Position numbers and translations under genes: made by a program. Below, in pieces: positions 18,613-27,992 of a stretch of DNA of 64,000 bases (its first letter is position 1; each line of letters starts with the position of its first letter). Under the pieces are notes generated by a model that did no database searches, had not been told where the DNA came from, and worked only from the letters and a program-made list of their open reading frames with translations. The stretch lies in NCBI RefSeq assembly GCF_000263735.1, contig NC_017946.1, positions 1,653,348 through 1,717,347 on the forward strand, written 5' to 3'. The stretch comes from Pyrococcus sp. ST04 (GTDB lineage: Archaea > Methanobacteriota_B > Thermococci > Thermococcales > Thermococcaceae).

Positions 18613-20226
18613 ATGACGAAGTTTATCTTCGTAACTGGAGGAGTTGTTAGCGGGCTTGGTAAAGGGATCACCAGTGCCTCAATTGGACTTCTCATGAAAG
18701 CAAGAGGGTATAAAACAACAAATATCAAAATAGATCCATACCTGAACTATGATGCTGGGACAATGAATCCTTACCAGCATGGAGAAGTATTTGTTCTTGA
18801 AGATGGAGGGGAAGTTGATCTAGACCTGGGAAACTATGAGAGATTTCTCGACACAAATTTAACCTTCGATCACAACATAACCACGGGCAAAGTGTACTCC
18901 ACGGTCATAGAGAAAGAGAGAAAGGGAGAATACCTTGGAGCTACAGTTCAAGTGATCCCACACATAACTGACGAGATTAAAAGGAGAATAAGAGAGATCG
19001 CAAAGGATTACGATATTGTTGTCGTGGAGATCGGGGGAACCGTAGGGGACATAGAGAGCATGCCCTTCCTTGAGGCAGCAAGGCAGATGCAACTCGAAGA
19101 GGGTCGAGAGAACGTTGCGTTTGTCCACGTAACATACGTACCAAAGCTTAGGGTTGTTGGTGAACAGAAAACAAAGCCAACCCAACACAGCGTTAAAGAA
19201 CTGAGAAGCCTTGGAATACAGCCAGATGCCATAGTGGCAAGAAGCGAAGATCCTCTGGAGGAGGGAGCCAGAAAAAAGATAAGTCTGTTTACAAACGTTC
19301 CAGAAGAGGCTGTAATAAGCGCATATGACGTTGAGGATACATACGAAGTCCCACTACTGCTGGAAAGAGAGGGTCTAGGGAGGTACCTCGTCAAGAGACT
19401 AGGGCTAGAAGATAGACAGCCAGACCTTAGGGAATGGGAAAAGATGGTTGCCAAGTATAAGGCACTCCAGGAGACCGTTGAAATAGCAATAGTAGGGAAA
19501 TATGTAAAGTTGACGGATTCATACCTTAGCATTAAAGAAGCATTAAAGCACGCTAGCGTCAGCAATGAAGTAAAGGTAAAGATAAGATGGGTCGAAGCCG
19601 AGGACATAGAAGAGCATGGAACAAAGCTCCTGGATGGTGTTGACGGGATAATAGTCCCTGGAGGATTTGGAGCGAGGGGATCTGAAGGCAAGATAATGAC
19701 AATAAAATATGCAAGGGAAAATGATATACCATTCCTGGGAATATGCTTTGGCTTTCAGTTGACAGTTGTCGAATTCGCTAGGAACGTTCTGGGAATGAAA
19801 GGAGCGCACTCAACAGAGATAGATCCTCAGACTCCCTACCCAGTAGTCGATCTAATGCCAGAGCAGAGAAACCTAGATAAGCTAGGAGGAACTATGAGAC
19901 TTGGAGCATATCCTGTAAAGATAAAGAAGGGAACACTTGCTTACGAACTTTATAAGAAGGAGATTGCATATGAAAGGCACAGACACAGGTGGGAAGTCAA
20001 CCCAGACTACATAGAAGCACTTGAAAGGGCAGGCTTGGTGTTCAGCGGAATAGCTGGAGACGATGAGAGGAGAATGGAAATCTTGGAGCTTCCAGACAAG
20101 AGATACTTCATAGCAACTCAATTCCACCCAGAGTTTAAATCAAGGCCAATGAAGCCAGCCCCTGTCTTCCACGGACTTGTTAAAGCAGCAAAGGAGTACA
20201 AGCAGGAGAAAAATGCTACTAACTAA
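18613..20226 (+). CDS. pyrG: CTP synthase
   Basis: Makes CTP from UTP, ATP and glutamine. The 537-residue protein has the N-terminal synthetase domain ([20 protein letters not shown] at residue 5, then [15 protein letters not shown]) and a C-terminal class I glutamine amidotransferase domain with the nucleophile motif [10 protein letters not shown] near residue 380 and the His-Glu pair FHPEF near 510. Full length for the family. The downstream gene starts inside its last codons. Confidence 0.97.
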   Translation: MTKFIFVTGGVVSGLGKGITSASIGLLMKARGYKTTNIKIDPYLNYDAGTMNPYQHGEVFVLEDGGEVDLDLGNYERFLDTNLTFDHNITTGKVYSTVIEKERKGEYLGATVQVIPHITDEIKRRIREIAKDYDIVVVEIGGTVGDIESMPFLEAARQMQLEEGRENVAFVHVTYVPKLRVVGEQKTKPTQHSVKELRSLGIQPDAIVARSEDPLEEGARKKISLFTNVPEEAVISAYDVEDTYEVPLLLEREGLGRYLVKRLGLEDRQPDLREWEKMVAKYKALQETVEIAIVGKYVKLTDSYLSIKEALKHASVSNEVKVKIRWVEAEDIEEHGTKLLDGVDGIIVPGGFGARGSEGKIMTIKYARENDIPFLGICFGFQLTVVEFARNVLGMKGAHSTEIDPQTPYPVVDLMPEQRNLDKLGGTMRLGAYPVKIKKGTLAYELYKKEIAYERHRHRWEVNPDYIEALERAGLVFSGIAGDDERRMEILELPDKRYFIATQFHPEFKSRPMKPAPVFHGLVKAAKEYKQEKNATN

Positions 20227-20647
20227 GCACGCAAAGGAGAGAATAATAAAAAGGCTAAGCAAGAAAAGGGATATAAGATCGGTCTATTCTGCCCTATTTT
20301 CTTTCCTTTCAAATTGTGTAAGAATAAACGTTGAGGATACAATCCTATTCACGGACGGAAGAAAAACAGCTGTAGCAACAAGGCTTGAATGCAAAAAACT
20401 GTCTATTGAAGAAATTAAGAAGATCGTGAAGGAAATAAACGCGGTATATGAGTGCATTTTCCTAGATGAGAAGACCGTCAGAATAACAAGACCAAGCAAG
20501 TTTTTAGAGGGGATTCCTCAGGGAGAATACTGTTTCTACATAAACAAAGAAAAGAAGGTTATGTATATAGGGTCAGAAGAGCCCTTACTCATCCTAACCC
20601 TTAGACCAGCGAAGAAATGGGAGAGAGCACTCTTCTACTTTAGCTAA
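20213..20647 (+). CDS. Uncharacterised protein, 144 residues, coupled to pyrG
   Basis: Starts at ATG 20213, overlapping pyrG by 14 bases, with AGGAG about 6 bases upstream. The N-terminal [16 protein letters not shown] resembles the His-Ala-x-x-Arg start of DUF4258-like small proteins, but the rest ([14 protein letters not shown], then [20 protein letters not shown]) is unfamiliar. It ends convergently with scpA, overlapping it by 8 bases. Function unknown. Confidence 0.6.
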   Translation: MLLTKHAKERIIKRLSKKRDIRSVYSALFSFLSNCVRINVEDTILFTDGRKTAVATRLECKKLSIEEIKKIVKEINAVYECIFLDEKTVRITRPSKFLEGIPQGEYCFYINKEKKVMYIGSEEPLLILTLRPAKKWERALFYFS

Positions 20648-21299
20648 CTTCAAGAGGGACAACTAGTATCTCTCCAAAGGGTTCCTCCTGAATCATTTCC
20701 ACCCTTCCCATGTTCTCTAGAAAGAGAAGATAAAGGAATGTCCTTGCTATTATTTTCGGATCCGTGTCAAACACAAGGTCCCAGAACCTTATGGGCCTCT
20801 TAGTTTCGCTATACAGCTTTTTGACTATTTCATAAAGCCTATTAACGTGTTTCTCGATATCTACTCTGAAATCATCAACTACAAAGATCTCCTCTTCGAT
20901 CTCTACCTTCTTTTTCTTTTTTGGCTTTCTCTTCTCGGCCTCCTCTAGGGCATCCATAAGCGCTTCTATCAGGTCATCAAGGGTGTAGTACCTCTCAACC
21001 CTACGGAGAGGAGGAACTAGGGGATCAACCTCAACCTTTATTCTCTCCTCCTCCTTTTCCTCGTCTTTCTCTTCATCCTCTTTCAAAAGTGCCTCACTTT
21101 TCATCCTTACGAGAATTGCAGCAGCAAGAATAGCCCTCGCGGAGATCCTGAGATCAAGCTCCTGCATTTCCCTCAACATCTTTATGTACTTCTCAGTCAA
21201 ATCAACGATATCTATATTCCATGGATCAACCTTTCCCATTTTCACCAGCTGAAGGAGAATATCCACGGGAGTAACTTCTGGCTCAAACCTCGACTCCAT
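20640..21299 (-). CDS. scpA: Segregation and condensation protein ScpA (kleisin)
   Basis: Kleisin that bridges the SMC heads. The 219 residues include the N-terminal SMC-binding helix region (VDILLQLVKMGKVDPWNIDI), the LAAAILVRMKSEALL helix typical of ScpA, a highly charged middle, and a C-terminal winged-helix region (RTFLYLLFLENMGRVEMIQEE). It follows smc by 18 bases in the same operon, as expected for partners. Confidence 0.92.
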   Translation of the reverse strand: MESRFEPEVTPVDILLQLVKMGKVDPWNIDIVDLTEKYIKMLREMQELDLRISARAILAAAILVRMKSEALLKEDEEKDEEKEEERIKVEVDPLVPPLRRVERYYTLDDLIEALMDALEEAEKRKPKKKKKVEIEEEIFVVDDFRVDIEKHVNRLYEIVKKLYSETKRPIRFWDLVFDTDPKIIARTFLYLLFLENMGRVEMIQEEPFGEILVVPLEVS

Positions 21300-21317
21300 T
21301 CCTTCTCACCTGCACCA

Positions 21318-24300
21318 TTAGTGAGGCAACTCCCCCTGCCTCCTTCTTATATCTTCCAATATCCTCATTGCCTTCTCAAGGCTTAAGGAAACAACCTTAC
21401 TAACACCATCTCTCATGCTTACTCCTATTATTTTGTCCGCATTGGCCATCATCACGTCCCTAAGTGTTATCACTATGAACTGGCTCTCTTTTGATGACTC
21501 CTTTATAAGATCAGCAACCCTTTTAACGTTTGCATCGTCCAGATGGGCATCTATCTCATCAAAGAGGTAGAAGGGAGCAGGTTTGAACTTCTGAATCGCA
21601 AATACAAAAGCTAAAGCAGTTAACGCTTTTTCTCCTCCACTCATAGCCTCTATCCTCTTCACATCCTTTCCAGCGGGCTTTGCTTCTATTTCCAAACCTC
21701 CAGAGAATGGATCCTCTGGGTTCTCAAGAATTAGCCTTGCACTACCTCCAGGAGAAAGCTTCGCAAACAACTCGGAGAAGTTCTTTGCTATTGCCTCGAA
21801 TGTCTTCATAAATACATTCTTCTTCTCCCTTTCAATTTCATTTATGAACTCTATTATGCTCTCCTTTTCAGCCTCGAGCTTCTCTCTCTTACTCTTAAGC
21901 TCAAGGTATCTCCTTTCTACAATTTCAAAATCCTCGATCGCTTTCATGTTAACGGGCTCTAAGGAACGTATTTCTTCCTCCATTCTTTCTATTTCTTTCT
22001 TCAATCCTTCTAGATCTAGTGGGATTTCTTTAATCGATTTTATAAGCTCCTTATCAAAATGCTTCAATCTCGAGCTCTTTTCCTCAAGCATAGCCCTTAA
22101 CTGTGCGTCCCTAACTCTAAGAGTGTTTGCCTCTATCCTAAGCTCCTGAGCCCTCTTTGAGAGTTCATCCTTTTCTCTTCTTAGGTTTGATATCTCCTCT
22201 TCCAAAGCCCTCCTCCTTTCCCTGTATTCCTCAATCCTTGAGTACACATCTTTCTCTTTCTCCCTGAGGTGGTTGAGTTCTTCTTCAAGTTCTTTAAGCT
22301 TCGCTTCATTTTCTGAAATGTTTGCCTTCAACGCATTTATCTTATTCACTAGTCCCTCAATTTCCTCCTCTAACGAAGCCTTCCTTGGAAGTAGCTCCTC
22401 GTTTAACCTCGAGTCTAGAGATTCTAGCCTACTTTCTATTCTACTCAGCTCTTCTCTGAGCTTTGCAATTTCTCCTTCAACTTCTCTAATTTTCTCGCTT
22501 AACTCCCTGGCTTCTGGATTTTCTAAGGCTTTTTTCAGCTTATCTCTCTTCTTTTCAAGTCTTTCTATTCTCCCTCTAAGCTTTGCTAGCTCTCCTTTTT
22601 TATCGTGTATTGCCTTTTCGATTTCCTTGATTCTTTCCTCAGAAAGTTTTATTTCTTCATTTATTGCTTTTTCTTCAGCTAGAAGTCTATCCAAGTCTTT
22701 TCTTGTAAGCTCTATTTCCTTCTCAACGTCACTAACTTTTATCCTAAGCTCAAATCCTTGACTCTCCAGAGCTCTCAACTCAACTTTTAGGGAGTTTATC
22801 TCTGCTTCTAAAGATTCTTTTTTTGCCCTGAGAGAATTAACTCTCTCCCGAAGCTCTCTTGTATCAATAGCTAAGCCTCTAGGTTTATAATGGCCACCGG
22901 TTATAGCCCCGCTCCTCTCATAAAGCTCTCCTTCTAAGGTTACCATTCTGACCTTTCCTATATGATCCCTTGCTTCTTCCATGGAGGATACTATTACAGT
23001 ATCCCCAACGGCAAACCTAACCGCAGCATCTATTCTTGGATCGTATTCTATGACATCCACAACTGGAGTTCCAACAGAATCATTTGGCGTTCTTGGCTTT
23101 ATCTTGTTGAGAGGTAGAAATGTCAATCTTCCGAGCTTATTTCTTTTTAGAAACTTAATTGCTTCTTCGGCAACCTTCTCATTCTCAACAACAACATTAT
23201 CCGCCCTATTACCCAAGGCAACTTCAACTGCTATTGAGTAATTTTTGTCCCTAACCTTTATCAACTCCGCTAGAGTCCCATAAATTCCAGATATTCCAGA
23301 TCTCTTAAGTTCTTCAACTGCCCTGTTCCCCCTGATTTCACTTTGAGCTTCAGCTTTAATTAGCTCTCTTTCAAACTTTTCTAGCTCTGCCTTGAGTTTC
23401 TCAAGATCATTAGCTTTTTTCTCGATTGTTTCCTCGACCTTCTTCCTCTTAGATGAAATCGAGGAAAGTTTACCTTCGAGATTGCTAAGCTCTGCTCTTT
23501 TTTCCTCAAGCAATGATTTTAGCTCGGTAATTTTCTCTCTTATTCCAGGAAGCTTTGCTTTAAGAACAAGAATATTTGAAGAAAGTTTTTCTTTCTCATT
23601 TTTAAGTCTTTTAATATCCGCCTCACCCTCATAAAGCTTTCTCTTTGCTTCTTCCAATTCTCTTACTACAGAATCAAACTCCTCTCTCGCTACTGAAAAC
23701 GTTCTGTCTATTTCTCCCAATCTTACAACGAGAATATTCCTCTCTTCTTCTTTTTTCTTGATTTCCTCTAGTAGCGATTCTCTCCTTTTACTCCACCTGT
23801 TTATTGCCCCTTTCGTCTTTTCAATTTCAGTCATAATCCTCTTAAGCTCCTCCTTTGCCCTTATCAGCCTGGTTTGAGATTCCTCAATTTCTCTCTTAGC
23901 AACTTCAATGTTCCTTTTGGCCAGCTCTACTTTTGATGTTATTTCTCCAATTCTCCTTGTAAGTTCCACTGCCTCTTCACTGCTTTCTTTTTCGAGCTCC
24001 TCTTCTATTCTTCTTAGCTCTCTTTCTTTTTCTACAATTAATCTAGCTATTTCTTCGAGTTTGGAAGTTATTTCTGATATCTCCTTTTCGATCCTTTTTC
24101 TCTTCTCCTCATTTTCATTAAGTTCAGATTCGAGTTTCTTTATTTCTCCCAAAATAAGAGCAACTCTCGCCTTCTCAACTCTCTCCTTTAAGTCCAAATA
24201 CCTCAAGGCATCATTTCTCTCCTTCTCTAACTTGTCTAATTGCTTCTTAACTTCCCTAATTAGCAGATCAACTCTTGCAAGATTTTCTTCAGCCTGCTTG

Positions 24301-24848
24301 AGCTCTTGAAGGGCTTTCTCTTTCTTGGCATCGTACTCAGCTATTCCGGAGATGTCATCTATTATTAGCCTCCTCTCGATTGGGGACATTTTAATAAACT
24401 TGGTAATATCACCCTGGAGGACTATGTTGTATCCCTCTGGAGATATCATTGCAGCACTCAACAAGTCCAAGATTTCACTTCTGGTTGCCCTCCTACCATT
24501 AAGCCAGTATGTACTTCTGCCATCTGGGTACACCCTTCTCTTAATCACGACTTCATCCTCATCTATAGGAAAGCCTCTGTCCTCATTATTGAAGTATATT
24601 GCAACTTCTGCATATTTCGCAGGAGGTTCACTTTTTGTGCCAGCAAATATTAGGTCGCTTATTCTGGTAGCTCTCATAGCCTTTGCAGAAAGCCCTCCTA
24701 AAACAAATAATATTGCATCCCCAATGTTACTCTTACCAGAACCATTGGCACCAACTATCGCTGTGAAACCCTTTGAGAATGGGATGACAACCTTTTTGTT
24801 ACCATAAGATTTGAACCCCTTAAGCTCAAGCTTCTCTATGTAGGGCAT
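21318..24848 (-). CDS. smc: Chromosome segregation ATPase SMC
   Basis: Condensin ATPase of 1176 residues. The N-terminal head has Walker A VGANGSGKSN (about 32-41). Two long coiled coils (about 165-500 and 670-1000) flank a hinge (about 515-660, with SGISGIYGTLAELIKV and RSGAITGGHYKPRG). The C-terminal head has the signature MSGGEKALTALAFVFAI and Walker B FYLFDEIDAHLDD. Full length for the family. Several long antisense open frames inside it are by-products of coiled-coil codon bias. The start is ATG 24848. Confidence 0.97.
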   Translation of the reverse strand: MPYIEKLELKGFKSYGNKKVVIPFSKGFTAIVGANGSGKSNIGDAILFVLGGLSAKAMRATRISDLIFAGTKSEPPAKYAEVAIYFNNEDRGFPIDEDEVVIKRRVYPDGRSTYWLNGRRATRSEILDLLSAAMISPEGYNIVLQGDITKFIKMSPIERRLIIDDISGIAEYDAKKEKALQELKQAEENLARVDLLIREVKKQLDKLEKERNDALRYLDLKERVEKARVALILGEIKKLESELNENEEKRKRIEKEISEITSKLEEIARLIVEKERELRRIEEELEKESSEEAVELTRRIGEITSKVELAKRNIEVAKREIEESQTRLIRAKEELKRIMTEIEKTKGAINRWSKRRESLLEEIKKKEEERNILVVRLGEIDRTFSVAREEFDSVVRELEEAKRKLYEGEADIKRLKNEKEKLSSNILVLKAKLPGIREKITELKSLLEEKRAELSNLEGKLSSISSKRKKVEETIEKKANDLEKLKAELEKFERELIKAEAQSEIRGNRAVEELKRSGISGIYGTLAELIKVRDKNYSIAVEVALGNRADNVVVENEKVAEEAIKFLKRNKLGRLTFLPLNKIKPRTPNDSVGTPVVDVIEYDPRIDAAVRFAVGDTVIVSSMEEARDHIGKVRMVTLEGELYERSGAITGGHYKPRGLAIDTRELRERVNSLRAKKESLEAEINSLKVELRALESQGFELRIKVSDVEKEIELTRKDLDRLLAEEKAINEEIKLSEERIKEIEKAIHDKKGELAKLRGRIERLEKKRDKLKKALENPEARELSEKIREVEGEIAKLREELSRIESRLESLDSRLNEELLPRKASLEEEIEGLVNKINALKANISENEAKLKELEEELNHLREKEKDVYSRIEEYRERRRALEEEISNLRREKDELSKRAQELRIEANTLRVRDAQLRAMLEEKSSRLKHFDKELIKSIKEIPLDLEGLKKEIERMEEEIRSLEPVNMKAIEDFEIVERRYLELKSKREKLEAEKESIIEFINEIEREKKNVFMKTFEAIAKNFSELFAKLSPGGSARLILENPEDPFSGGLEIEAKPAGKDVKRIEAMSGGEKALTALAFVFAIQKFKPAPFYLFDEIDAHLDDANVKRVADLIKESSKESQFIVITLRDVMMANADKIIGVSMRDGVSKVVSLSLEKAMRILEDIRRRQGELPH

Positions 24849-24873
24849 TATTTAACACCTATCAAAGTGGTGT

Positions 24874-24890
24874 CGAAAGAGTATATATAA
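24874..24890. promoter_or_regulatory. BRE/TATA between smc and lrgA, possibly bidirectional
   Basis: CGAAAGA (24874-24880) precedes GTATATATAA (24881-24890) on the plus strand, a strong promoter for lrgA with start near 24912. The same palindromic TATATATA lies 38 bases before the smc ATG on the other strand and could serve smc with a short leader containing AGGTGT. Confidence 0.55.
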
Positions 24891-24920
24891 CTTCTTTGCC
24901 TCAGATGGAAGGGTGGTGAG

Positions 24921-25250
24921 ATGTACAAGGGGCTAGCCATAATCTTTGGATTCTTGTTTCTTGGAGAGATAGTTGAGAACTTGGGAGTCCCAGTACCCGG
25001 AAGCGTTCTTGGAATGCTTTTCCTGACTTTCGCACTGATCACAGGAATTGTTAAAGTGAAAGACGTCGAGAAGGAGGGAGAGTTTTTGGTTAGGAATATG
25101 AGCGTGATGTTTATTCCCCCCGGAGTTGGAATAATTCTCTACCTAAACCTACTAAGACAGAACCTGATTCCAATAACTGTTGCTTTAGTACTAAGTTTTC
25201 TGATAACACTTTTTATAACAGGAAAAACAGTGGAGGTGCTCAGAAAATGA
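24921..25250 (+). CDS. LrgA/CidA-family membrane protein
   Basis: Holin-like small membrane protein of 109 residues with four hydrophobic helices. The motif GVPVPGSVLGMLFLTFAL is diagnostic for LrgA/CidA. In bacteria LrgAB affects murein hydrolase export or pyruvate transport; archaea lack murein, so a solute-transport role is more likely here, by inference. GGTGGTGAG precedes the ATG. It overlaps lrgB by 4 bases. Confidence 0.85.
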   Translation: MYKGLAIIFGFLFLGEIVENLGVPVPGSVLGMLFLTFALITGIVKVKDVEKEGEFLVRNMSVMFIPPGVGIILYLNLLRQNLIPITVALVLSFLITLFITGKTVEVLRK

Positions 25251-25921
25251 ACGTCTTTGGAATATTTCTCACTCTCGCTTTGTATTCTACATTCTCTTGG
25301 ATATACTCTAAAAGAAGGACTCCCCTTCTCAACCCCGTTCTCCTTTCCATTCTCACAATTTCAATAATTCTTAAGGTAGGAGACATAAGCTATGAGAGAT
25401 ACATGGAGTCCGCTCGATTCTTGAGCTTTCTCTTAGGCCCTGCAGTTGTTAGCTTGGCGATTCCTTTGTACAAGCAAATTAGAATAATAAAAGAATACAG
25501 CAAAGAGATAGCTATTGGGATCATTGTTGGTGGAAGTGTCGCAATTCTTTCTGCAGTTTACATTCTCAAAGCGTTTCATGCTCCCGAGATCCTTCAAAGA
25601 AGCTTTGCACCAAAAAGCATAACAACTGCAATAGCCATGGGTGTCAGCGAAAAAATAGGAGGAATTCCCGCTCTAACAGCAGTTCTTGTGATACTTACTG
25701 GAATTCTCGGGAATGCTTTTGCTCCAGAACTTCTCAACCTGTTTGGAATAAAAGACAGAGTAGCCAGAGGGCTTGCAACTGGAGTTTCTTCGCATGGTCT
25801 TGGAACGGCTAGGATAATTCTTGAAGATGAGTTGTCTGGGGCCGTTAGTGGGCTTGCAATGGCTTTAAACGGGGTATATACTGCGTTCGTTCTACCTGCG
25901 GTGATAAACTTCCTAGTCTAG
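25247..25921 (+). CDS. LrgB/CidB-family membrane protein
   Basis: The 224-residue partner of the LrgA protein. It has about six hydrophobic helices and the LrgB motifs FAPKSITTAIAMGVSEKIGG and GLATGVSSHGLGTARI. ATGA overlap with lrgA shows coupling. Membrane-located. Confidence 0.87.
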   Translation: MNVFGIFLTLALYSTFSWIYSKRRTPLLNPVLLSILTISIILKVGDISYERYMESARFLSFLLGPAVVSLAIPLYKQIRIIKEYSKEIAIGIIVGGSVAILSAVYILKAFHAPEILQRSFAPKSITTAIAMGVSEKIGGIPALTAVLVILTGILGNAFAPELLNLFGIKDRVARGLATGVSSHGLGTARIILEDELSGAVSGLAMALNGVYTAFVLPAVINFLV

Positions 25922-25932
25922 AGGTTAGAATA

Positions 25933-26520
25933 ATGAGGAGAGAACTCCTATTTGCATTAATACTACTCCCCCTCTCATTCATTCCAATGTCAACAAGTTT
26001 ACCCTTCTATCCCTGGGCCAGCTTAGTTTTTCTTGTATACTTTCTTGTTCCGTTAACACTAGTGCTGGCTTTAGGTCTAAACCCAAAAGACGTTGGGATT
26101 AAGAAACCTAAAAGTTGGAAAACAACTGCTATTCTTCTCGGAATAGCGGCGATTTTAAGTTTTATTGGCCTATTAGATGAGAGTATGAAAAGCTATTATC
26201 CAAGATTCTCATATTCGAACTGGCTTGACTTTATTTGGAAAGAGATCGTTTTTGGAATTGTCATGTTCTCACATGAGGCCTTCTTTAGAGGATTTCTTTT
26301 ATTCCCTATGGCCAAGAAGAATCCTAGGATTGCAATTCTTTATCAAGATATCCCCTACACACTCATTCATATCGGAAAACCATCAATAGAAATTCCATAT
26401 GCCTTTCTAGCGGGAATTATATTCGCAAAAATAGATTTAAAGGAAGAAAGCATTCTACCGAGCTTTCTAATTCACTGGCTTGGCTCAGTTTTCTTTGATT
26501 TCCTATGCGCAATCACTTAA
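25933..26520 (+). CDS. CPBP-family intramembrane metalloprotease
   Basis: The 195-residue protein with about five to six membrane segments has the CPBP (Abi/CAAX protease-like) motifs: HEAFFRGFLLFP near residue 115 (a variant of EExxxR with His-Glu), PYTLIHIGKPS near 140 and a final HWLGSVFFD near 186. The conserved Glu, Arg and His residues fit a metal-dependent membrane protease. It follows lrgB by 11 bases, so it may act with LrgAB. The 3' end overlaps the convergent TIP49 gene by 8 bases. Confidence 0.7.
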   Translation: MRRELLFALILLPLSFIPMSTSLPFYPWASLVFLVYFLVPLTLVLALGLNPKDVGIKKPKSWKTTAILLGIAAILSFIGLLDESMKSYYPRFSYSNWLDFIWKEIVFGIVMFSHEAFFRGFLLFPMAKKNPRIAILYQDIPYTLIHIGKPSIEIPYAFLAGIIFAKIDLKEESILPSFLIHWLGSVFFDFLCAIT

Positions 26521-27838
26521 GCATCCCTTCAAGCTTTTCAACGAAGGCTATGCTTCTCTTTACATCAGCAAAGTATTCCTTGGCTTTCTCGATATGCTCC
26601 TTTTCAACTCTCTTTCCGCCCGCAAGTATACTGGCAGGAGCCAAGAGCTGGACAGCGTAACGTAAGCTTGTTTTCTCACCAAGCTCGGCCAAGTATTCTA
26701 GAGCCTCTTCACTAAGTTCTATACCCTCCTCTCTTGCCCTTATCTTGACTATCTCCCTTATCTCGTCCTTCTTATATGGCTCAGTGTTTATTATCAGCAA
26801 TCTGTCAAGCATGTCCAATGGAATTCCATGAGGTGCCTCTATGTCAGTTCCCCTTATTTTTGTCATTCCTCTGTTGGTTGCAAGAATTAGGATCGGCGCT
26901 AGCTCATTCTCCATGGCCCTGGCCAGGAAGGAAAAGGCCTCAATGTCTAACATATGACACTCATCTATGAACAGGACTCCAGGAACAAGTGTAGCTTTAC
27001 CTTCCTCTATCCACTGTTTGACAGTTTGATCTACCCTTTCCCTTATCTCGTCATTTATCTCCATTCCTCCTCCAAATATTAGGCTAAATATTCCTCCAGC
27101 CCTAGCATTTACAATGTCAAGATCGTGTAATGTAACTGTGTACGTAAACTCCTTTATCTTCAGCACAGGGCCAGTCGGGAGCTCAACCTTTCTCCTGAAG
27201 AATAATCCCTCTTCTTCCTTTGTCGTCCCAACCCTCGAAACTCTACCTGTCTCAGCGTCTATCTGAATAACATCCCCCTCTTCAATTCCGAGCTCCAGCA
27301 ACTGGTAAGCTATTTCCCTTCCAGCCCTTATTGTCTTCTTATCATCCTTAGTCTTGAGAGTTATTATAACGCTCTCCGGGATCTCTATGTATGGATTGAA
27401 TGGGTGCCTTGTCTTTCTGACTTCCATTTTCTCTACCATTCCCTCGTACACTTTCCTTTCTTCACTTATTCTAACACCTATAGCCCTTCTCAGGGCTTGC
27501 TTTAGAAATTCGGTTTTCTTCATCTCAGCGGAATATATTTCGCTTCCGCTTATTTGAACAAATGGAACATCTTCTCCAAGTTCTTTTGCGATTCCCATAG
27601 CTATTGCGGTTTTACCACTTCCTGTCGGCCCAACCAGCAGAATTCCCTTTCCAGCGAGTTTTCCCTGCTTTATAAGTTTAACAGCTATTCCAGCGGCCTC
27701 TCTAGCCTTTACCTGCCCAACCATTCCATCTCCTATGAACTTGGCTTTCCCATTCTCATCTAGGCCAAGACCCTTTATGTGGGAGTGCATTCCAACTCTT
27801 TCGAACTTAACCGCTGGAAGCTCCTCTATAACAGCCAT
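26513..27838 (-). CDS. TIP49/RuvB-like AAA+ ATPase (pontin/reptin homologue)
   Basis: Archaeal single homologue of eukaryotic RuvBL1/2, 441 residues. Walker A GPTGSGKT is at 70-77 and Walker B LFIDECHMLD near 290. The inserted OB-like domain (about 125-240, with GREIAYQLLELGIEEGDV) is characteristic of TIP49 and absent from bacterial RuvB. Sensor motif ATNRGM and an arginine-finger region GIPLDMLDRLL follow. Very strong GGAGGTGAT ribosome site. Cellular role in archaea is poorly known. Confidence 0.92.
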   Translation of the reverse strand: MAVIEELPAVKFERVGMHSHIKGLGLDENGKAKFIGDGMVGQVKAREAAGIAVKLIKQGKLAGKGILLVGPTGSGKTAIAMGIAKELGEDVPFVQISGSEIYSAEMKKTEFLKQALRRAIGVRISEERKVYEGMVEKMEVRKTRHPFNPYIEIPESVIITLKTKDDKKTIRAGREIAYQLLELGIEEGDVIQIDAETGRVSRVGTTKEEEGLFFRRKVELPTGPVLKIKEFTYTVTLHDLDIVNARAGGIFSLIFGGGMEINDEIRERVDQTVKQWIEEGKATLVPGVLFIDECHMLDIEAFSFLARAMENELAPILILATNRGMTKIRGTDIEAPHGIPLDMLDRLLIINTEPYKKDEIREIVKIRAREEGIELSEEALEYLAELGEKTSLRYAVQLLAPASILAGGKRVEKEHIEKAKEYFADVKRSIAFVEKLEGMLK

Positions 27839-27992
27839 TTCATCACCTCCAGCGGTTTTTCTACCTATTGGTTATTAAAAGTTGTTGCCTTAAAAACCTT
27901 ACTTTCCCAGCGGATCTCTCCCGCTCTGAAGGGCGAGGCTTTCAAAAGAAGAAGTAACGAGAGTAAGGAGAGGAAATATAACAAAGAAAGAA
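27839..27992. repeat. Orphan IS605-type right-end hairpin in the TIP49/HMG-CoA reductase gap
   Basis: The gap holds a sequence at 27915-27950 reading CTCTCCCGCTCTGAAGGGCG and then AGGCTTTC, with stem CGCTC/GGGCG around TGAA. The same element, with small changes, is at 50516-50547 and 53304-53340. It resembles the conserved 3' hairpin of IS200/IS605 tnpB elements. No transposase sequence is left beside it, so it is a solo remnant or a dispersed repeat. Confidence 0.55.

Noticed and set aside
19008-19691. 227-codon open frame antisense to pyrG
   Set aside because: Lies wholly inside a highly conserved enzyme gene and has Ser/Thr-rich shadow composition and no promoter.
22273-22761. Long serine-rich open frames antisense to smc (also 21844-22149, 23392-23634 and 23908-24309)
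   Set aside because: They mirror the Glu/Lys-rich coiled coil of SMC; translations are low-complexity Ser/Phe/Leu with no ribosome sites.
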